The translations under genes were made by a program, and so were the position numbers. Below are positions 18,082 through 27,304 of a stretch of DNA of 64,000 bases, in pieces. The notes below the pieces were generated by a model. That model was not told the DNA's origin and did not search any database. It was given only the letters and a program-made list of their open reading frames with translations. Within the stretch, counting starts at the first letter, position 1. The number at the start of each line of letters is the position of its first letter. Source of the DNA: an uncultured Verrucomicrobiae bacterium (GTDB lineage Bacteria; Verrucomicrobiota; Verrucomicrobiia; Limisphaerales; UBA1100); NCBI GenBank assembly GCA_937775205.1, contig CALKBX010000002.1, positions 101,641 to 165,640 on the forward strand. Reading direction: 5' to 3'.

Positions 18082-19461
18082 ATGAGTGAGCAAAAACAAG
18101 ATGTGAATCGGCGCGACTTTATTGCGGCCGGAAGTTCGTTGGCCGCGATGGCGGCGATGATGCAGGCGTTTGAGGCGCGGGCGCAGGAGAGTGGGGGCGA
18201 ATCCACCGCGCGGCGCACGGATGATTCCACGCCGCCGGTGAAGATGGGGTTGATCGGCTACGGCCCGCAAGGACGGGAGATTGCCCGCAACCTCGCACAA
18301 CTGCCAAGCGCGCCGCTCGTTGCCATTAGCGACAACTACGGCGCGATGCTTCGGCGATCGAAGCGCGATCATCCCAAGACGAAAGGGTACCCGAATTATC
18401 AGGATTTATTGGCGGATAAAAATGTGGAGGGCGTGATCATCGCCACCGCACCGCACGAGCACAAAGAAATCGTGCTCGCCGCGCTCAAGGCGGGGAAGCA
18501 CGTTTACTGCGAAGCGCCGTTGGGCCACACGGTGGCCGAAGCCCGCGCCATCGCCAAGGCGGCGGTTGATAATCCGCAGCAAAATTTCCAGGCCGGCCTG
18601 CAGTTTCGCAGCGAGCCGCAGCGGCATTTTATGTTTCCTTTCATGCGCTCGGGCGCTCTTGGCCGGGCGGTGCAGGCGCGCACGCAATGGCACAAGAAAA
18701 CCAGTTGGCGCCGCGTGTCGCCTAATGCCGCGCGCGAGAAGGCCATCAACTGGCGGCTGAACAAGCAGCTCTCGCCGGGGCTCGCCGGTGAGGTGGGGAT
18801 GCATCAGGTGGACTTGGTGAATTATTTTCTCAACCTCAAGCCCGTGGCCGTGAGCGGCTTCGGCAGCACCATCCAATGGCGCGACGGCCGGCAAGTGCCG
18901 GACACGGTTAATCTGGTTTATGAGTATGAAAACGGTTTTTCACTGACGCAAGAGCTGACACTCTCCAATTCTTTCGATGGCGAATACGAGGTGATGCACG
19001 GCACCAACAGCGCGGTGATGCTGCGCGGCTCGCAGGCGTGGATGTACAAGGAAGCCGACGCGCCGCTCATCGGCTGGGAAGTGTATGCGCGCAAAGAGGC
19101 GCACTACGGCAAACCCGGCGTCGTGCTCGCAGCGGGCGCCACCACCCTGGGTAAGGGCGGCAAAAAACTTTATCAGGAATCGGCCTTCACGCAGACGCCG
19201 TTGTTTTACAGCCTCGAGGCGTTTGCTTATAATAGCCATCAAGTGAAAACCACTGTGGCGGATCTTATAGACACCTTTGGAGAGGTGGACAATGAGACGG
19301 TGGTGGAATTTCTCGAGGAACAACTCGCCGGCACCAACAGTTTGCTGCCGGCCGCGAATGTGCTGGAGGGCTTTCAGGCAAACACAATCGCACTGAAAGC
19401 AAATGAAGCCGTGAACACTCGCAAGCGCGTGGAGATCACAAAAAAAGATTTAACCGTCTAA
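18082..19461 (+). CDS. Tat-exported Gfo/Idh/MocA family oxidoreductase
   Basis: A 459-residue NAD(P)-dependent sugar or cyclitol oxidoreductase-like protein. A Tat signal (NRRDFIAAGSSLAAMAA) precedes the Rossmann fold KMGLIGYGPQGREIARNL. EAPLGHTVAEA stands where the family has EKP, so the usual catalytic Lys is Ala here. The second domain includes PGLAGEVGMHQVDLVNYFLN with the family His. The Tat-type leader suggests folding with bound cofactor before export, as reported for the PVC glycoside-cleaving relatives. It may act with the neighbouring ThuA and sulfatase proteins. Substrate unknown. Confidence 0.9.
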   Translation: MSEQKQDVNRRDFIAAGSSLAAMAAMMQAFEARAQESGGESTARRTDDSTPPVKMGLIGYGPQGREIARNLAQLPSAPLVAISDNYGAMLRRSKRDHPKTKGYPNYQDLLADKNVEGVIIATAPHEHKEIVLAALKAGKHVYCEAPLGHTVAEARAIAKAAVDNPQQNFQAGLQFRSEPQRHFMFPFMRSGALGRAVQARTQWHKKTSWRRVSPNAAREKAINWRLNKQLSPGLAGEVGMHQVDLVNYFLNLKPVAVSGFGSTIQWRDGRQVPDTVNLVYEYENGFSLTQELTLSNSFDGEYEVMHGTNSAVMLRGSQAWMYKEADAPLIGWEVYARKEAHYGKPGVVLAAGATTLGKGGKKLYQESAFTQTPLFYSLEAFAYNSHQVKTTVADLIDTFGEVDNETVVEFLEEQLAGTNSLLPAANVLEGFQANTIALKANEAVNTRKRVEITKKDLTV

Positions 19462-19475
19462 CTATAAAACCGATC

Positions 19476-20048
19476 ATGAATAAAATAATCATTCTCATCA
19501 CCCTCATCTTTGCGATGCCCGCAGTTGCGGAAGTATACAAATCCAAATTCGGCAGCAGCGTGAAGCTTGATGGCGATTCCAGCGTGCACAAGTGGAAGGT
19601 CGAAAGCAAACTGGTCGGCGGCACCATCAACGTCAACGTCGCCGCGCTGGGCAAGCCTGGAAAGCTCGACGCCAAGGCGACGGTGTTCATCCCCGTGCGC
19701 TCGCTCAAGAGTGGTAAGAAACGCATGGACGAAGTGATGCATGCGGCGATGAACGCGAAGAAGCATTCGAAGATTGAGTTCACCCTCAGCGAGATCACCG
19801 TCAAAGCCGCCAAAGGTACGCTCAGCCAATGCGACAGCAAAGGCACGTTGAAAATCAATGGCAAGACCCGCCCCATCAGCATGCCGATTACTGTGTCGCG
19901 CGCTGGCGACAAGCTCACCGTGAAAGGCAGCATCACGGTTAAGATGACCGACTACGGCATCAAGCCCCCCTCGCCCAAATTGCCCAGCGGAAACATCGTC
20001 ACCAAGGACGAAGTGAAGATCATCTTTTCGTGGGTCACCGGCAAGTGA
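19476..20048 (+). CDS. YceI-like periplasmic lipid-binding protein
   Basis: 190 residues with a signal peptide (MNKIIILITLIFAMPAVA). A lipocalin-like YceI domain follows: SVKLDGDSSVHKWKVE at the start, KSGKKRMDEVMHAAMNAKKH, then KIEFTLSEI and the closing MTDYGIKPPSPK. YceI proteins bind isoprenoid or other amphiphilic molecules in the periplasm. The gene is 14 bases after the oxidoreductase gene and overlaps the next one at GTGA, so the three probably form an operon. Confidence 0.85.
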   Translation: MNKIIILITLIFAMPAVAEVYKSKFGSSVKLDGDSSVHKWKVESKLVGGTINVNVAALGKPGKLDAKATVFIPVRSLKSGKKRMDEVMHAAMNAKKHSKIEFTLSEITVKAAKGTLSQCDSKGTLKINGKTRPISMPITVSRAGDKLTVKGSITVKMTDYGIKPPSPKLPSGNIVTKDEVKIIFSWVTGK

Positions 20049-20608
20049 GCACCGGCCACGTCAAACCGCTGCATCCGTGGTACACCCGCCTCTATCGGCT
20101 GGCGCGCTTGGATTATTTCAAAATCCTTCGCACCCACGGCGCCCCCGCGCAAGTGGCCCGCGGCGTGGGCTACGGCATTTTTGTGGAGCTGATTTTTTTT
20201 CCCACGCTGGGCCTCGGTTTTTTTCTGATTTATCCGCTCAATAAATATCTCAAAGGCCACCTAGCCGCATCCATCGCCGGATTTTTTTTCGCCAAGCTAT
20301 TCGCGGTCTTCACCATCCCGCCCAGCTTCATCCTTGGCAGCAAAATCCTCGGGCTGGAGGATTTTGGTGCAAGATTTATGGCGGACGACAAGCTCAAGTC
20401 ATTAGGTGAAATTTGGGTCACAGTTAAGCAACTCTTCAGCTCCGGCGAACTCTTCCAGGCCCTCGCCGGCTGGGCCGCTGGCGCGGCTGTTTTCGGCGTG
20501 GTGATCGGTGCCATCGGATTTATCTTCACGTTAATCGGCCTAAAAAAATACCAAGCCCACCGCAAAGAACGCCGCGAAGAAATCCTGCGCGAAAAAGAAG
20601 CAGCTTAA
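20045..20608 (+). CDS. DUF2062-like membrane protein
   Basis: About 187 residues starting at a GTG that overlaps the YceI stop codon (GTGA); a second GTG at 20030 is possible. Three to four hydrophobic helices are visible: GIFVELIFFPTLGLGFFLIY, SIAGFFFAKLFAVFTIPPSF and AAVFGVVIGAIGFIFTLIGL. A basic C-terminal tail ends ERREEILREKEAA. The LARLDYFKILRTHGAPAQVARGV opening and the layout fit DUF2062, whose function is unknown. Confidence 0.75.
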   Translation: MSTGHVKPLHPWYTRLYRLARLDYFKILRTHGAPAQVARGVGYGIFVELIFFPTLGLGFFLIYPLNKYLKGHLAASIAGFFFAKLFAVFTIPPSFILGSKILGLEDFGARFMADDKLKSLGEIWVTVKQLFSSGELFQALAGWAAGAAVFGVVIGAIGFIFTLIGLKKYQAHRKERREEILREKEAA

Positions 20609-20619
20609 GTAGGGCGGCT

Positions 20620-22047
20620 CTACGCAATCACGTCCCGAATCACTTTCCCGCCCACGTCGGTCAGCCGGAAGTCGCGGCCGTTGTAGCGGTAGGTTAGTTT
20701 TTCGTGATCCATTCCCATCAAGTGCAGCATGGTAGCGTGCAGATCGTTGACGTGGCATTTGTTGACGGCGGCTTTGTGGCCGACCTCGTCGGTTTCGCCG
20801 TAGCTTACGCCGCCTTTCACGCCGCCGCCCGCCAACCAATAAGTGAAGGCGTGCGGATTGTGATCGCGACCGGGCTTGCCGGATTTCTGCGCCAAAGGTA
20901 GACGACCAAACTCACCGCCCCAAACCACGAGAGTTTCATCGAGCAACCCGCGCTGGGCGAGGTCGGCCAACAAACCGGCAATCGGTTTGTCCGTTTCGCC
21001 GGCAAACTGCGTGTGGTTCCCCGCAATGTCACTGTGACCATCCCAACTGCGTTGGTTCTCCATTCCGCCGCTGTAAATTTGGATAAACCGCACGCCGCGC
21101 TCGACCATGCGGCGGGCGGTTAAACATTGTGCGGCGAAGTGTTTGCACTTGGCGTCGTCCATGCCGTACAGCGCGCGGGTGGCAGGCGATTCCTTGTCCA
21201 CCGCTAATGCCTCGGGCGCGGCACTTTGCATTCGGTAGGCCAGTTCAAAACTTTCAATGCGCGCGGCCAGTTCTTCTTCAAGGGGATTGTCCGCGAAATG
21301 CTTTTGGTTGAGCGACTTCAGTAAATCCAATTGTCGGCGCTGCTGCTCGGCGTTCATTTCCTTCGGGCGATTGAGGTTGTCAATCGGCTCGCCGGTGGGG
21401 CGGAAGTGTGTGCCTTGGTAAACACTCGGCAAAAAGCCCGCGCCCCAGTTCGCCGCGTGGCCCTTCGGCAAGCCGCGCCCTTTCGGGTCACTCATCGCCA
21501 CGAACGCCGGCAGACTGTCGCTCTCGCTGCCGAGGCCGTACGTCATCCACGAACCCACGCACGGATGCCCCATGCGCGGCAGCCCTGAGTTCATCATAAA
21601 GAGCGCTGGCGAATGGTTATTGCTCTCCGTGTGGCACGAATGAATGAACGCCATTTTGTCCACGTGCTGTGAGAGGTGCGGGAAAATCGATGACACATGC
21701 TTGCCGCATTGACCGTGTTGTTTGAATTCAAACGGGCTCTTCATCAACCCGCCCACGGCGTTGGAAAAAAATCCGGTAAACTTGTCAAACCCCTCCAACG
21801 CCTGCCCATCGCGCCGCGCCAATTCCGGTTTGTAATCCCAAGTATCCACATGACTCGGCCCGCCATTAATGAACAACCAAATGACCGCTTTAGCCTTTGT
21901 TTTAAAATGCGGCCGCCGCGCTGCCAGTGGGTTGCTGCCCGCGGCCAGCCCTTCCTGCTGCAGCAAACTGGCGAGGCCCAAAGAGCCGATGCCCATGCCG
22001 GCCTGTTTGAGCATTTGGCGGCGGGTTAGTTGAATTGAATTGTTCAT
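20620..22047 (-). CDS. DUF1501 family Tat-exported protein
   Basis: 475 residues. The twin-arginine leader is LTRRQMLKQAGMGIGSLGLA. The DUF1501 (sulfatase-superfamily-like) core follows: WLFINGGPSHVDTWDYKP, FIHSCHTESNNHSPALFM, GERDV-type segment RRMVERGVRFIQIYSGG, LVVWGGEFGRLP, and the ending KLTYRYNGRDFRLTDVGG. In PVC bacteria DUF1501 proteins are almost always encoded beside a DUF1549/DUF1553 protein, as here (gene at 22138-25256). The biochemical role is unknown; an exported hydrolase-like function in polymer breakdown is usually assumed. Confidence 0.92.
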   Translation of the reverse strand: MNNSIQLTRRQMLKQAGMGIGSLGLASLLQQEGLAAGSNPLAARRPHFKTKAKAVIWLFINGGPSHVDTWDYKPELARRDGQALEGFDKFTGFFSNAVGGLMKSPFEFKQHGQCGKHVSSIFPHLSQHVDKMAFIHSCHTESNNHSPALFMMNSGLPRMGHPCVGSWMTYGLGSESDSLPAFVAMSDPKGRGLPKGHAANWGAGFLPSVYQGTHFRPTGEPIDNLNRPKEMNAEQQRRQLDLLKSLNQKHFADNPLEEELAARIESFELAYRMQSAAPEALAVDKESPATRALYGMDDAKCKHFAAQCLTARRMVERGVRFIQIYSGGMENQRSWDGHSDIAGNHTQFAGETDKPIAGLLADLAQRGLLDETLVVWGGEFGRLPLAQKSGKPGRDHNPHAFTYWLAGGGVKGGVSYGETDEVGHKAAVNKCHVNDLHATMLHLMGMDHEKLTYRYNGRDFRLTDVGGKVIRDVIA

Positions 22048-22055
22048 TTTTTAAT

Positions 22056-22127
22056 GCAGAGGATTAGGCAGGGCGGTTTCTCCGAAACCGCCTCGGCGCG
22101 CTCGGAGAGCACGCCCTAGCCTTTCTG
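22056..22127. repeat. Intercistronic clover-leaf palindrome
   Basis: Outer arms (GCAGA ... AGGGCG at 22056-22075 with CGCCCT ... TCTGC at 22112-22127) enclose a perfect hairpin GGCGGTTTC/TCC/GAAACCGCC (22072-22092) and a second, imperfect hairpin around 22097-22112. The design matches the 53-bp repeat but the sequence differs. It lies between the DUF1553 stop and the DUF1501 start of one operon. Confidence 0.65.
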
Positions 22128-22137
22128 CGTTTAATTT

Positions 22138-25100
22138 TTATTGCACGTAAATAAATTCATTCAGTCCAAAGAGCACCTGCGCCATATCGGCTAGCGCGAG
22201 TTTTCGGGCGTTCTTTTGGTTAGCTGTTTTGTAGGAATTTTCCTGAGTGTCGATGAAAGCGGAAATGGATTTTGTTTCGATTGCGGTGGGTTTTCGGCCG
22301 ATGATGGTTTGGTAGCCGACTTGAGATCGCGGCGGCGTTGTCGGGTTGTTTTTCGAATTGCGTGGCCAGAGGCGAGGGCGGCTTCGCGGACTTGGGCGTT
22401 GTTCATAAACATCAACGCTTGGGGCGCGATGATGGTGGCGTGGCGGTTGCCTTGGCTGACGAGCGGCTCGGGGGAATCGAAAAGCTGCATCGAGGGAATG
22501 AGTTTGCTGCGTTTGATCATGAAATAAATGCTGCGGCGTTTCATGCGGATATCGAGCGTGCCCGCGCCGTGCATTCGTGAGTCGAGCAATCCGCTGACTT
22601 TGAGGAGGCTGTCGCGGATGGCCTCGGCTTCGAGGCGGCGCGGGGTGCGACGCCAGTGCAGTTTGTTTTGGGGGTCGGCTTTCATTTTGGCGGCGTCGAA
22701 GGCGGCGCTTTGGCGGTAGGTGGCGCTCATTATTATTTTTTTATGGAGCGGCTTGAGCCGCCAACCGTTGGCGATGAGTTCGCTGGCGAGCCAGTCGAGC
22801 AGTTGCGGATGCGTCGGTTCTTCGCCTTGCAGCCCGAAGTCGTTGGGCGTGCTTACGATGCCGTGGCCGAGGTGATGTTGCCACAGTCGATTGGCCATCA
22901 CGCGCGCGAGCAAATGGCCCGCGCCGTGTTGGGTATCGGTCATCCAATTGGCGAGCGCGCGGCGGCGGTAGCTGGTGCGGGCATTTTTGGGCGCGGGGAT
23001 TTGCCACGCGGTTTCGTCTTTGCCGCCGCGCATCAGCACTTGCATGAAGCCCTGCGTGGCCGCGCCTTGTTTTTGATTGGAGTCGCCGCGTTTCAGGAAA
23101 TAAGTTTCTTTGTAAAAGTGCGGGAAGCCGCGGCCGTCGGCGTGGTGTTTGGTGGGCTTGAAGCCTTCGCTGGTCACCTGCACTTTGGTTAGCTTCGGCT
23201 TCGGTTTGGCGGTGAGGTGGGTTTGCACTTTGGCGTTCAGCTTCGTCCACTCGGAATCTTGGGCGCGGAAAATTTTCATTAACTCGGCGCGCTGTTTGTC
23301 GTTGAGTTTTTCCGCCCCGCCGGCTTTTCGCAGAGTTTCCAAAAGCGTGGCGAGCGAGGCGGCGCGCGTGTTGCCTTTGATGGCGACGGGCTTGGGCGCG
23401 GCGGTGACGGCGAGGCGCGGGCGGCCGATGGTGTGGCTGGTGTTTACGAAAAAATCCATCTCGATGGTGAGCATCGTGCCGCCCTCGAAACCCACGGGCT
23501 CGGCAAACTCGAACACCGCTGCTTGTTCCTTGCCGATGCCGCCATAGTCCACTGCCCAGCCGGTATTCCGTTTGTCGCCATCAATGGAGCTGGCAACCGA
23601 CAAGGCGCCGGTGTTTTGCTGATGGGTGGCCTTCGGGTTCACCAGTTTTACTGACTGCCGGTGGCCGCCTTTTTTTGGTGTGGCAAATACGCGAATGTCG
23701 CTCAAGGCAATGTTCCCATTGACGGCGCGGCCGGGGCCATTGTGGACCATTGATTTATGCGTGAGAGCCTCGATGCGGATGGCGTTGAGGCCGGTGACTT
23801 GCAACTCGGCGGTGAGCACCCAGCGATCGCTGGCGGGATTTTTTCCGCTCACCAGGAATGAGCCGTCGGCTTGTTGGGTGAAGGTTGCTCCATCGAGTGA
23901 CTTGGGCTGGAGATGGTCGAGAATCATCCAATCGAATTTTTTCGCGCTGTCCTTCGGCGGGTTTTTTGCCCACGCGGTGAAGCGTTTGGGGAGTTCATTT
24001 TTTTCAAACTTCGCCAGTGCGGCGGCGAGTGGGGCGTGTTCCTTTTCCCACTTGGCTTGGGCGGCGGTGGTTGCGGCGGAATCGATTTCCAAATCGATCT
24101 CGCTGCGGATGGTGGTGGCGAAGGTGTTGATGAAACGGTAGTAATCGCGGGTGGGGATGGGGTCGAATTTGTGGTCGTGGCAGCGCGCGCAGCCGATGGT
24201 GAGGCCGAGCATCGCGGTGCCGGTGGTGTTGGCCATGTCGTCGAGTTCATCGTAGCGGGCGGATTCGAATTCCTTTTCCGTGAGCTGCGTGGGGAACACG
24301 CCCGCGCCGAGGAAGCCGGTGGCCATCATGGCGAGTGGGTTGTCCGGCGCAAACTCGTCGCCGGCGATTTGCCATTTCACAAATTGGTCGTACGGCATAT
24401 CGGCGTTGAGAGCTTTGATGACGAAATCGCGATAGTGATAAGCGTGCGGGCGATTGTAATCCTGCTCGAAGCCGTGGCTCTCGGCGAAGCGCGCGATGTC
24501 CAGCCAATGGCGGCCCCAGCGTTCGCCGTAATGTTTGGAGGCGAGCAGGTGGTCGACGACTTTTTCCAATGCGGAATTCGGATTGCGGAGTGCGGAATGG
24601 ACGAAGGCGTCGACCTCTCCGGGCGTGGGCGGGAGGCCGATGAGGTCAAAGTACACGCGGCGGATGAGCACGCGCGATTTTGCGGGGCCGTTGGGGGTGG
24701 TTTTTGCCTCTTCCAGTTTGCGCAAAACAAACTGGTCGATTTCGTTGTTCGTCCATTTTTTATTTTTGACCGTGGGCGCGATGGATCTATTGAGCGGCAA
24801 AAAGGACCAAAATTTTCGGTCGTCGTCAGTGACTTGCATCCCTTTTTTTGGGCCGGTCTTGACGATGAGCGGTTGGTCGTAAGGCGCGCCAAGGTCAATC
24901 CACTGCGCAATTTTTCGGATTGCGGCGTCTGGCAGCTTCGGATTTTTGGCGGGCATGTGCGGTTTCTCGAGATGGGAGACAAGCCGGATGAGGAGGCTTT
25001 CCGTTGCTTTGCCGGGAATGACGACGACGCCTTCGTCACCGCCCTTGAGTAAGCTCGCACGTGTGGTGAGATCCAGCCCGCCGCGTGTTTTGTCGCCGCC

Positions 25101-25256
25101 GTGGCATTTCACGCAATGCTGCTTGAGCACGGCGCGCACGTCGCTCTTGAAGAGCGCCAGCCCACGGGCCATTTCCGCCGCGTGTTTTTCTGAAACGGGC
25201 GGTGCGGCGGCTACTTGGAAAGCCAACACCACGCCAAAATAAATCCACCGTGTCAT
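22138..25256 (-). CDS. DUF1549/DUF1553 protein with N-terminal cytochrome-c (PSD1) domain, C-terminus frameshifted
   Basis: Large exported protein. A signal peptide (GVVLAFQVAAAPP) precedes a c-type haem domain with VKCHG (CVKCHGGDKTRGGLDL). DUF1549 follows (HYGERWGRHWLDIARFAESHG, GCARCHDHKFDPIPTRDYY), then a galactose-binding-like middle and DUF1553 (RVMANRLWQHHLGHGIV, FGLQGEEPTHPQLLDWLA). The uninterrupted frame stops at 22191 with an implausible Lys/Pro-rich tail. The family's normal ending (LALADMAQVLFGLNEFIYVQ) is in another frame, ending at 22138. One extra A at the A5 run 22349-22353 would restore it. It is paired with the DUF1501 gene downstream. Confidence 0.9.
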
Positions 25257-25324
25257 CGGCGGATTATGACGCGCGCGCGGTGGAATTCAATCAAAAGCTG
25301 TGTGTCAATCGCCCATGAAACGGA

Positions 25325-26506
25325 TTAGCGATGCGGATTTTCGTACCACAATACTGCGTTGAATTCGCGTTCCTCGCAGGTGAGCAGGTCGAGGTCACCG
25401 TCGCCATCGAGGTCCAGCAACTCGATGCGGTCGAACTTGATGCCCGCGGGGCCGCCGATGTCGTAGTCGATCCATTTACCGCCCGTGTGTTTGAGGTAAA
25501 AAACACCGCTCTTTTCGCCATCGGCTAGTTCGCACGTGACGGCAATTTCCGGATTCCCGTCGCCATCTAAATCCGCCGCGCGCGCTGCCTTGGATGTTCC
25601 GTATTTCGTAGGCGAAAAATTAATGGTTTCGGAATGCCACGGTTGCCGAACATCATTGCCCGGCCGGATAATATAAATTTGATTAGGCCGTGCCGCGGCA
25701 TAAATTGTTTTGTCCTTGGCAATGGAAATAAACATCGCCTCTTTTCCATCAACCCCAATGCGGTGTGCGGCCCAACGGCGCGTGGGCTCGGCCTGCGTGA
25801 CCTTGGGCCCGGGGTTTTCCAGCCAGAGCACGCCGGGGGTTTTGCCTTTGCGGTCGGAGGCCAGCACGTCCAGGTCGCCATCGCCGTCGATGTCATTTTT
25901 GATGAGCGACATAATCCAGCCCGCATCATACCAGCGATGGAAGCGCCACGCCTTCGCGTCGCGCGGATTTTCGGGCGATTGCAGCCAGCCGATGGAAGCG
26001 CCGTTGCCCTTGGAACCGAGCACGAGGTCGATGCCGCCGCCATCAATCTGCAGTGGCAGCGCGAACATCCACAATTGTTTGCCCACCGTGGCAGGAATGG
26101 CTTCCGTGCGCCACGGCAGTAGTTCACGCTGAGGATCATTCGCGGGCGACCAGTGGAAATTCACCGCGCGCGCGCGGCCTTCGCAGCAGCTCACCACATC
26201 CGCATCGCCGTCGCCATCGAGGTCGGCGAAGACAGCGTCTTCCGGTGACTTGACCCTACCCACTTCCACGCGCGGCCACGGCTGTTTTACCTTGGCATGG
26301 CCGGGATGGAAATATACCCGCACCACGCCACCCTCTTCCCAGCCGGTGACGATATCCGGCCGGCTGTCTCCATTCACATCTGCGAGCCGCACGCCATCGG
26401 CACCACGCGAGGTGTTGTCGATAATGTGTCGTTTCCATGGAGCCGCCATCGTGTGAACGGCCAAGGCAAGCAGAGTGAACATTAACAGTTTCATCGTCAT
26501 TGCCAT
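25325..26506 (-). CDS. Exported FG-GAP/VCBS repeat protein
   Basis: 393-residue secreted beta-propeller of calcium-binding FG-GAP repeats. The leader MKLLMFTLLALAVHTMAAPW starts at the second or third Met. Repeats show DVNGDSRPDIVTG, DLDGDGDADVVS, DIDGDGDLDVLAS, DLDGDGNPEIAV and DLDGDGDLDLLT, each with the D-x-D-x-D calcium loop. Such proteins bind carbohydrate or surface ligands and are common next to PVC DUF1501/DUF1553 modules. No catalytic domain is attached. It stands 68 bases upstream of the DUF1553 gene and may be in its transcript. Confidence 0.87.
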   Translation of the reverse strand: MAMTMKLLMFTLLALAVHTMAAPWKRHIIDNTSRGADGVRLADVNGDSRPDIVTGWEEGGVVRVYFHPGHAKVKQPWPRVEVGRVKSPEDAVFADLDGDGDADVVSCCEGRARAVNFHWSPANDPQRELLPWRTEAIPATVGKQLWMFALPLQIDGGGIDLVLGSKGNGASIGWLQSPENPRDAKAWRFHRWYDAGWIMSLIKNDIDGDGDLDVLASDRKGKTPGVLWLENPGPKVTQAEPTRRWAAHRIGVDGKEAMFISIAKDKTIYAAARPNQIYIIRPGNDVRQPWHSETINFSPTKYGTSKAARAADLDGDGNPEIAVTCELADGEKSGVFYLKHTGGKWIDYDIGGPAGIKFDRIELLDLDGDGDLDLLTCEEREFNAVLWYENPHR

Positions 26507-26593
26507 TCTTTAGCAGCCCACCGGCGGATTTACCATTTGATTTTTTGGGATGGCCATTTACTTGCCGCACTTCCACGCAAGTAACAAAAAACT

Positions 26594-26707
26594 ATGAGTG
26601 TGACAGCATGGGGAATAATTGTTTATTTGGTGATTTGGATCGTGCCGGTGGGCTCAGTGATCAGCAACCTGAGAGCCACCCACAAACCCAAGTTCCGCTG
26701 GGGGTAG
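26594..26707 (+). CDS. Possible 37-aa single-pass membrane peptide
   Basis: Starts MSVTAWGIIVYLVIWIVPVG, a single hydrophobic helix, and ends with a basic tail ending KPKFRWG. The layout (short hydrophobic helix, positive tail) is that of many small bacterial membrane proteins. No family is recognised and no strong ribosome-binding site is seen, so it remains tentative. Confidence 0.35.
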   Translation: MSVTAWGIIVYLVIWIVPVGSVISNLRATHKPKFRWG

Positions 26708-26857
26708 ACTTATTTTTAATATAATTGATTGTTTCCGAAATAATTCTTCTTTGGCACGGAAATCGCTGGGGGCAGGAATTGTACCATTTTGGCGAATATA
26801 AAAATAAATACCCCCTTGCGCGATTTAAGGGACGTGGTATCTTTGGGTAACCCCAAA

Positions 26858-27253
26858 ATGGTTATGAAAAAACTCATTACTCCCCTACTGTCGGCCGCCA
26901 TTATTTTTGGCGGGTTATTCATCGAGTCAACCGCGCGCGCGGATGACGAAAAAGCTCCAGCGGAAAAGTCGGAACGGAAGCTTCCGTTCCGCGGAAAAAT
27001 CAAAGCGGTGGATGTTGAGAAAAACACCATCTCGTTGAACGCCGCCAAGGGCAAATCGGATCGCGTGTTCACGTTGGCGAAGGATGCGAAGCTGACGCTG
27101 GACGGCAAGGAAGCTAAGTTGGCGGACATCAAGGCGGGCATGTTTGTCGGCGGCAGCTACACGCGCGCCTCCAAGACGGAAGCGAATGCGCACACGGTAA
27201 ATGTTAAAACGAAAAGAACCCCGCGGAAAGAGCAACCGAAAAAGAAGGACTAG
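26858..27253 (+). CDS. Small secreted protein of unknown function
   Basis: 131 residues from ATG at 26858 (or 26864). The signal peptide is KKLITPLLSAAIIFGG with cleavage after TARA. The mature part reads FRGKIKAVDVEKNTISLNA, VFTLAKDAKLTLDGKEAKLA and DIKAGMFVGGSYTR. This resembles small OB/beta-barrel DUF5666-type domains, but the family assignment is uncertain. The C-terminus is strongly basic (KTKRTPRKEQPKKKD). A terminator lies directly downstream, so it is a single-gene transcript. Confidence 0.72.
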   Translation: MVMKKLITPLLSAAIIFGGLFIESTARADDEKAPAEKSERKLPFRGKIKAVDVEKNTISLNAAKGKSDRVFTLAKDAKLTLDGKEAKLADIKAGMFVGGSYTRASKTEANAHTVNVKTKRTPRKEQPKKKD

Positions 27254-27277
27254 CTTTACGGCAAACCTATTAAAACA

Positions 27278-27304
27278 CAGCGGGCCTTCGGGCCTGCTTT
27301 TTTA
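27278..27304. terminator. Bidirectional rho-independent terminator
   Basis: Stem AGCGGGCC/GGCCTGCT (one mismatch) with a TTCG loop, followed by a T run on the plus strand and TGTGTTTT on the minus strand. It sits between the small secreted gene and the converging recombinase gene and can serve both. Confidence 0.75.
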
